From: Mesonia aestuariivivens
GTDB lineage: Bacteria; Bacteroidota; Bacteroidia; Flavobacteriales; Flavobacteriaceae
Direction of reading: 5' to 3'
NCBI RefSeq assembly: GCF_019311235.1
Contig: NZ_JAHWDF010000004.1
Span: 62,001-126,000, forward strand
DNA: 64,000 nucleotides
Shown here: piece by piece, positions 60,025 to 64,000 of the stretch
Layout: each line of letters starts with the position of its first letter
Position numbering within the stretch: the stretch's first letter is position 1
Position numbers and translations under genes: made by a program
The notes under the pieces: model-generated
Databases searched by the model: none
Told to the model about the DNA's origin: nothing
Seen by the model: the letters and a program-made list of their open reading frames with translations, nothing else

Positions 60025-61386
60025 TTGTACGCAATAGTAGACATAGAAACCACCGGAGGAAAGTATAACGAGGAAGGAGTCACAGAGATTGCCATCTATA
60101 AATTTGATGGCCATAAGGTGGTTGATCAATTTATAAGTTTAGTAAATCCTGAGAAACCTATCCAACCTTTTGTTGTTAACCTTACAGGTATTAATAATGA
60201 AATGCTTCGTAACGCTCCCAAATTTTATGAAGTCGCTAAAAGAATAGTAGAAATTACTACAGATTGTACTATTGTTGCACATAACGCCAAGTTTGATTAT
60301 AGAATTATGCGCTTAGAATTTAGACGCTTAGGTTATGAGTATCAACGGCAATCGCTCTGTACGGTAGAGCTTTCTAAAAAACTTATCCCCAATATGCCTT
60401 CTTACAGTTTGGGTAAATTAGTAAAAAGTTTAGGTATTCCTCTAACAGATCGGCACCGTGCCAGCGGTGATGCTTTAGCTACGGTAAAACTCTTTAAGCT
60501 GCTTTTACAAAAAGATTCTAAAAAAGAGATTATTACAACTTCTGTAAAAAGTAATCCTAAAACTAATTTAGACACAAAGCTTGTTCGTATTATTGATGAG
60601 CTTCCCTCTTCTACAGGAGTTTATTATATTCATAATGAAAAAGGTGAAGTAATTTACATAGGCAAAAGCAAGAATATCAAAAAACGTATAAACCAGCATT
60701 TCACTAGCGATAATCATAAATCAAAGAAAATTCAAAATGAAGTTTATACGGTAACTTTTGAAAATACAGGAAATGAATTATTGGCTTTATTGAAAGAAAA
60801 TGAAGAAATTAAAAAAAATAAGCCCAAGTACAATCGTGCCTTAAAAAGAGATATTTTTACTTACGCTTTATATCAATCTAAAGATAAGCATGGCTATATT
60901 CAATTTAAAATAGGAAAAGCTGATCCTGAAAAAGAAAATATCACCACATTTACCAATAGTGCCCAAGCAAAAAGTACATTACAAAGAATTTTAGATGATT
61001 TTGAGTTGTGCCAAAAAAAATTAGGTTTACATCAAACTAGAGGAAGTTGCTTTAATTATAGCATAAAAAAATGCCACGGAGCTTGTATTGCTGAAGAATC
61101 TGCAGAAGATTACAATAAACGTGCTCAACAAGTGATTAACAAATATTCTTATACCAACAAAAACATGTTAATTATTGACAGAGGACGTGATGTAGATGAA
61201 AAAAGCGTAATTTTAATTGAAGATGGAAAATTTTGTGGCATTGGTTATTTCAATTTAAACCATCAAATGGATGATATTGCTATCGTTAAAAATATTATTA
61301 CTCCCATGAAGAATAATCGCGATAGTCAGCATATTATTCAAAGTTACTTACGAAAAAATAAACCCTTTAGAATAATCGAATTTTAA
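60025..61386 (+). CDS. DEDDh exonuclease fused to GIY-YIG nuclease (DnaQ-Cho/UvrC-like)
   Basis: 453 residues from a TTG start (YAIVDIETTGGKYNEEG). N-terminal DnaQ-like 3'-5' exonuclease about 1-165 (DIETTG, AHNAKFDYRIM, HRASGDALAT). Central GIY-YIG domain about 190-275 (GVYYIHNEKGEVIYIGKSKNIKKRINQHF), as in UvrC N-terminus and E. coli Cho; the C-terminal part has a Cys cluster (RGSCFNYSIKKCHGAC) typical of this family. Likely DNA repair nuclease combining 3' trimming with single incision. The architecture recurs in bacteria. Cytoplasmic. Confidence 0.9.
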   Translation: MYAIVDIETTGGKYNEEGVTEIAIYKFDGHKVVDQFISLVNPEKPIQPFVVNLTGINNEMLRNAPKFYEVAKRIVEITTDCTIVAHNAKFDYRIMRLEFRRLGYEYQRQSLCTVELSKKLIPNMPSYSLGKLVKSLGIPLTDRHRASGDALATVKLFKLLLQKDSKKEIITTSVKSNPKTNLDTKLVRIIDELPSSTGVYYIHNEKGEVIYIGKSKNIKKRINQHFTSDNHKSKKIQNEVYTVTFENTGNELLALLKENEEIKKNKPKYNRALKRDIFTYALYQSKDKHGYIQFKIGKADPEKENITTFTNSAQAKSTLQRILDDFELCQKKLGLHQTRGSCFNYSIKKCHGACIAEESAEDYNKRAQQVINKYSYTNKNMLIIDRGRDVDEKSVILIEDGKFCGIGYFNLNHQMDDIAIVKNIITPMKNNRDSQHIIQSYLRKNKPFRIIEF

Positions 61387-61457
61387 GATTATCGAAAAAG
61401 TAACAGTTTGAAAAAGTTTTATTTATCGATTATTTATAAAAGTTAATTTTAAATCCA

Positions 61458-62312
61458 TTGAAAACTAAACCTAAAAGAAACTCTTGGCGCGAGAAAATTC
61501 ATGAGATTATTTATGAAGCCGATACTCCTGCGGGTAAAGCTTTTGATGTAATTTTATTAGTGATTATTTTTTTAAGCATTATTTTTGTGATGCTAGAAAG
61601 TGTGAAAGGTTTAGACCCCTGGATTTATAATTATATGTATGCCGCAGAATGGGTAATTACTATCCTCTTTACTATTGAATATATTCTGCGCATCATTTCT
61701 ATACAAAAACCTACAAAATATATTTTTAGCTTCTATGGTTTAATCGATTTTTTCTCTACAATCCCATTATACCTTTCATTTCTTATACCAGGCAGCAGTA
61801 GCGCCTTAATCACGGTAAGAGCCTTACGCTTATTACGCGTATTTAGAATTTTAAAAGTAAGTCGTTACATAGGTGAAAGCAATAAATTAATAAAAGCTTT
61901 AAAAGATAGTCGACCAAAAATATTAGTATTTCTATTTGCTGTTATTATTCTGTGCTTAATTTTTGGAACCGCCATGTATATGATTGAAGGTGCAGATAGC
62001 GGTTTTAAAAATATACCTGTAAGTTTGTATTGGTGCATTGTTACGCTTACTACAGTAGGCTTTGGAGACATTCATCCTGTTACACCATTAGGTCAGTTTT
62101 TAGCTTCAATTATTATGATTTTAGGCTACGGAGTCATTGCTGTACCTACCGGAATTGTAAGTGCTGAATACAGCAAATCTGAAGCTGACGAAAATGAACA
62201 AAAAAAATTATCTACCAATACACAATCTTGCTATCATTGCCATGAAAATACGCATTTAGACGGCGCTGATTATTGTCAAAATTGTGGATACCCTTTAAAT
62301 CGTGAAAAATAA
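61458..62312 (+). CDS. Voltage-gated-like potassium channel with C-terminal zinc ribbon
   Basis: 284 residues from a TTG start. Six TM segments: S1 about 27-47, S2-S3 about 60-115, an S4-like segment with regular arginines (TVRALRLLRVFRILKVSRYIG), S5, then pore helix and selectivity filter TTVGFGD and S6 (about 210-230). The tail (about 245-284) has CYHCHENTHLDGADYCQNCGYPLN, two CxxC pairs forming a probable zinc ribbon. The filter indicates K+ selectivity. miaA starts inside its last codons (11-base overlap). Confidence 0.88.
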   Translation: MKTKPKRNSWREKIHEIIYEADTPAGKAFDVILLVIIFLSIIFVMLESVKGLDPWIYNYMYAAEWVITILFTIEYILRIISIQKPTKYIFSFYGLIDFFSTIPLYLSFLIPGSSSALITVRALRLLRVFRILKVSRYIGESNKLIKALKDSRPKILVFLFAVIILCLIFGTAMYMIEGADSGFKNIPVSLYWCIVTLTTVGFGDIHPVTPLGQFLASIIMILGYGVIAVPTGIVSAEYSKSEADENEQKKLSTNTQSCYHCHENTHLDGADYCQNCGYPLNREK

Positions 62313-63216
62313 TACGCTTATCTCTGTTGTTGGTCCCACAGCCATCGGTAAAACTTCTACCGGTATTGCTCTGGCCAATCATTACCAAACTGAAATTATT
62401 TCTGCAGATTCTAGACAGTTTTATAAGGAGATGAAAATTGGCACCGCGGTACCTTCTACTGAAGAATTATTTGCTGCAAAGCATCATTTTATTCAACATA
62501 TATCAGTGAAAGATGATTATTCTGTAGGTGATTTTGAAACCGAGGCTATTCATAAGTTAGATGAATTATTTCATCACAAAAATAAAGCATTAATGGTAGG
62601 TGGTAGTGGGTTGTATGTAAAAGCAGTTTTAAAAGGTTTAGACAAATTTCCTGAAGTAGATGCATCAATTAGAGAAAACTTAAATCTTCAATTAGAAAAT
62701 GAAGGCATCGAACCGCTTCAATTTCAATTAAAGAAATTAGACCCTGTTTACGCTCAAAAAGTTGATTTAGAGAATTCTCATCGCGTTATTCGAGCTTTAG
62801 AAATTTGTATAGCCAGTAGAAAACCTTTTTCTAGCTTTTTAAATAATTCTTCTTCAGAAAGAAACTTCACCCCTATTAAAATTGGGTTAACCGCTCCTCG
62901 TGAACTTATCTATGACCGTATTGAAAAACGGGTTGATTTGATGATTGCAAATGGATTACTAGATGAAGCTAAAAAAGTTTACCCTATGCGTAAACTCAAT
63001 GCTTTAAACACTGTAGGTTATAAAGAATTATTTCAGTATTTTGATGATAATTGGACGTTAGACTTTGCCGTTTCAGAAATTAAAAAAAATACCAGAAGAT
63101 TTGCTAAACGCCAATTAACATGGTTTAGAAAAGATGAGGAAATTAACTGGTTTAGTTACGATACTCCAATAGAAAAAATAGTAAATTTTATCGATTCCAA
63201 AATATCTCCAAGATAA
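62302..63216 (+). CDS. miaA: tRNA dimethylallyltransferase
   Basis: Isopentenylates A37 of UNN-reading tRNAs. 304 residues from a GTG start overlapping the channel gene by 11 bases. Walker A is G11-PTAIGK-T18; SADSRQFYKEMKIGTA, the DDYSVGDFETEA segment, MVGGSGLYVKAVLKGL and the C-terminal TVGYKELFQYFDD and RRFAKRQLTWFRKD are all present. A hairpin follows across the stop codon. Confidence 0.95.
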   Translation: MKNNTLISVVGPTAIGKTSTGIALANHYQTEIISADSRQFYKEMKIGTAVPSTEELFAAKHHFIQHISVKDDYSVGDFETEAIHKLDELFHHKNKALMVGGSGLYVKAVLKGLDKFPEVDASIRENLNLQLENEGIEPLQFQLKKLDPVYAQKVDLENSHRVIRALEICIASRKPFSSFLNNSSSERNFTPIKIGLTAPRELIYDRIEKRVDLMIANGLLDEAKKVYPMRKLNALNTVGYKELFQYFDDNWTLDFAVSEIKKNTRRFAKRQLTWFRKDEEINWFSYDTPIEKIVNFIDSKISPR

Positions 63217-63240
63217 ATATTTTACCTTGGAGAATTTTTT
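63205..63240. terminator. Probable bidirectional terminator between miaA and the response regulator
   Basis: Stem TCTCCAAG / CTTGGAGA with a 13-base AT loop containing the miaA stop codon, followed by a T-run on the plus strand. Confidence 0.65.
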
Positions 63241-63270
63241 GAAACTGAAATCTTTTCTTAATAATTACTA

Positions 63271-63993
63271 TTAAGCTTTTTCTTCTTCTTTGTTTTTAAT
63301 AACAAGTCTAAAGCCTTCACCATGAATATTTAAAATTTCGACATTTTCGTCTTTCTTTAAATACTTACGAAGCTTAGCGATATAAACATCCATACTTCTT
63401 GAGGTGAAATAATTATCGTCTCTCCATATTTTAGTTAATGCCAATTCACGAGGCATTAAATCATTTTCATGAAGTGCTAACAAACGTAACAATTCATTCT
63501 CTTTTGGAGAAAGTTTAATTGGTTCTTCTTCATTAAAAGTTAAAAATCTTAACTTAGAATTTAAATGAAAACCACCAATTTGAAATTCAAATTGTTTGCT
63601 ATCTGCGATACTATCTGTAGCCTTACGCTGCATGATAGCTTTAATTTTCATTAATAATACTTCGCTATCAAAAGGCTTATTTAAGTAATCATCTGCACCG
63701 ACTTTATACCCTTTTAATACATCTTCTTTCATCGCTTTTGCGGTTAAGAAAATAATTGGCACGTCTTCATTTTTCTCTCTAATTTCTTTAGCTAATGTAA
63801 AGCCATCTTTATATGGCATCATTACATCTAAAATACAAAGATCAAAATCGTCTTTTTTAAACTTTTCAAAACCTTCCATTCCGTTTTTAGCATGAGTAAC
63901 TGTATAATCATTCATTGCTAGGTAATCTTTAAGTACGATTCCAAAATTCGGATCGTCTTCTACTAATAAAATCTTCTTGTTTTCAGTTTCCAT
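63271..63993 (-). CDS. OmpR-family response regulator
   Basis: 240 residues. Receiver with acidic pocket Glu12-Asp13-Asp14, phospho-acceptor Asp56 (LDVMMPYKDG) and Lys86 (FLTAKAMKED), then a winged-helix domain ending NIHGEGFRLVIKN. It resembles Bacteroidota RprY-type regulators. Its kinase, if adjacent, would lie upstream on the minus strand, beyond the window edge. It is distinct from the regulator at 7610. The start codon is 7 bases from the end of the window, so its promoter is not visible. Confidence 0.92.
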   Translation of the reverse strand: METENKKILLVEDDPNFGIVLKDYLAMNDYTVTHAKNGMEGFEKFKKDDFDLCILDVMMPYKDGFTLAKEIREKNEDVPIIFLTAKAMKEDVLKGYKVGADDYLNKPFDSEVLLMKIKAIMQRKATDSIADSKQFEFQIGGFHLNSKLRFLTFNEEEPIKLSPKENELLRLLALHENDLMPRELALTKIWRDDNYFTSRSMDVYIAKLRKYLKKDENVEILNIHGEGFRLVIKNKEEEKA

Positions 63994-64000
63994 ATATCTA

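Noticed and set aside
1-64000. tRNA, rRNA, tmRNA and CRISPR
   Set aside because: No T-loop GGTTCGAATCC-type sequences, rRNA cores or spaced short repeats were recognised on reading both strands; a dedicated covariance-model search would settle it.

Overview
The window is chromosomal DNA from a low-GC, AT-rich member of the Bacteroidota, almost certainly family Flavobacteriaceae. The evidence is a gliding-motility gene (gldI), DUF5683, DUF5686, DUF6660 and WbqC family proteins, the flavobacterial order ribH / small membrane protein / mutL / two rhomboids / lepB / dapB / parB / parA, start codons without good Shine-Dalgarno sequences, and many copies of the Bacteroidota promoter -7 element TAnnTTTG. 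The genus cannot be fixed from sequence alone. I see no rRNA, tRNA, CRISPR array, transposase or phage gene.

Positions 1-22243 are an accessory metal-handling and envelope region. It opens inside a copper/silver efflux operon: an outer-membrane factor, a DUF3347 lipoprotein, a regulator joining a CxxC metal-binding-like domain to an AraC helix-turn-helix, a CopA P-type ATPase with four N-terminal metal-binding modules, and a CusB-like adaptor. An HD hydrolase and a two-component system follow. That system sits upstream of two operons, each preceded by the same CTTAAG-N5-CTTAAG site, which matches the published PmrA box. The first operon encodes an LTA-synthase-like transferase and a lipid kinase with an altered GGDGT motif. 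The second encodes a thioredoxin, ApbE flavin transferase, a DUF4266 lipoprotein ending in CGCN, a DUF3570 beta-barrel and a haem-binding protein broken by an amber codon. The region closes with a second efflux module: a His/Cys-rich DUF6660 protein, a CusA pump fused to its own outer-membrane factor, and a CusB lipoprotein.

Positions 22537-30001 hold a sulfotransferase-like orphan, uridine kinase, a FtsB/DivIC protein, both methylmalonyl-CoA mutase subunits, a secreted protein and a 2,4-dienoyl-CoA reductase. Positions 30100-35319 form a housekeeping run: parA, parB, DUF5683, dapB, lepB, wbqC. Positions 35316-41566 on the minus strand carry TPR protein, ribH, small membrane protein, mutL, two rhomboids and an EEP-family protein.

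Positions 41715-54683 mix recF and a DciA-like gene, ndk, an NrnA-like phosphoesterase, gldI and a cyclophilin-FKBP fusion, several lipoproteins, smpB, a DUF5686 receptor-like protein, an EEP protein and a frameshifted lipoprotein pseudogene. Positions 54786-63993 carry a porin-like barrel, pcm, and a long plus-strand run (Gfo/Idh oxidoreductase, 3-hydroxyacyl-CoA dehydrogenase, DUF1015, YggS, exonuclease/GIY-YIG, potassium channel, miaA), ending with a convergent OmpR-type response regulator.

The best candidate for an underdescribed system is the PmrAB-like two-component system with its two boxed operons, especially thioredoxin-ApbE-DUF4266-DUF3570.
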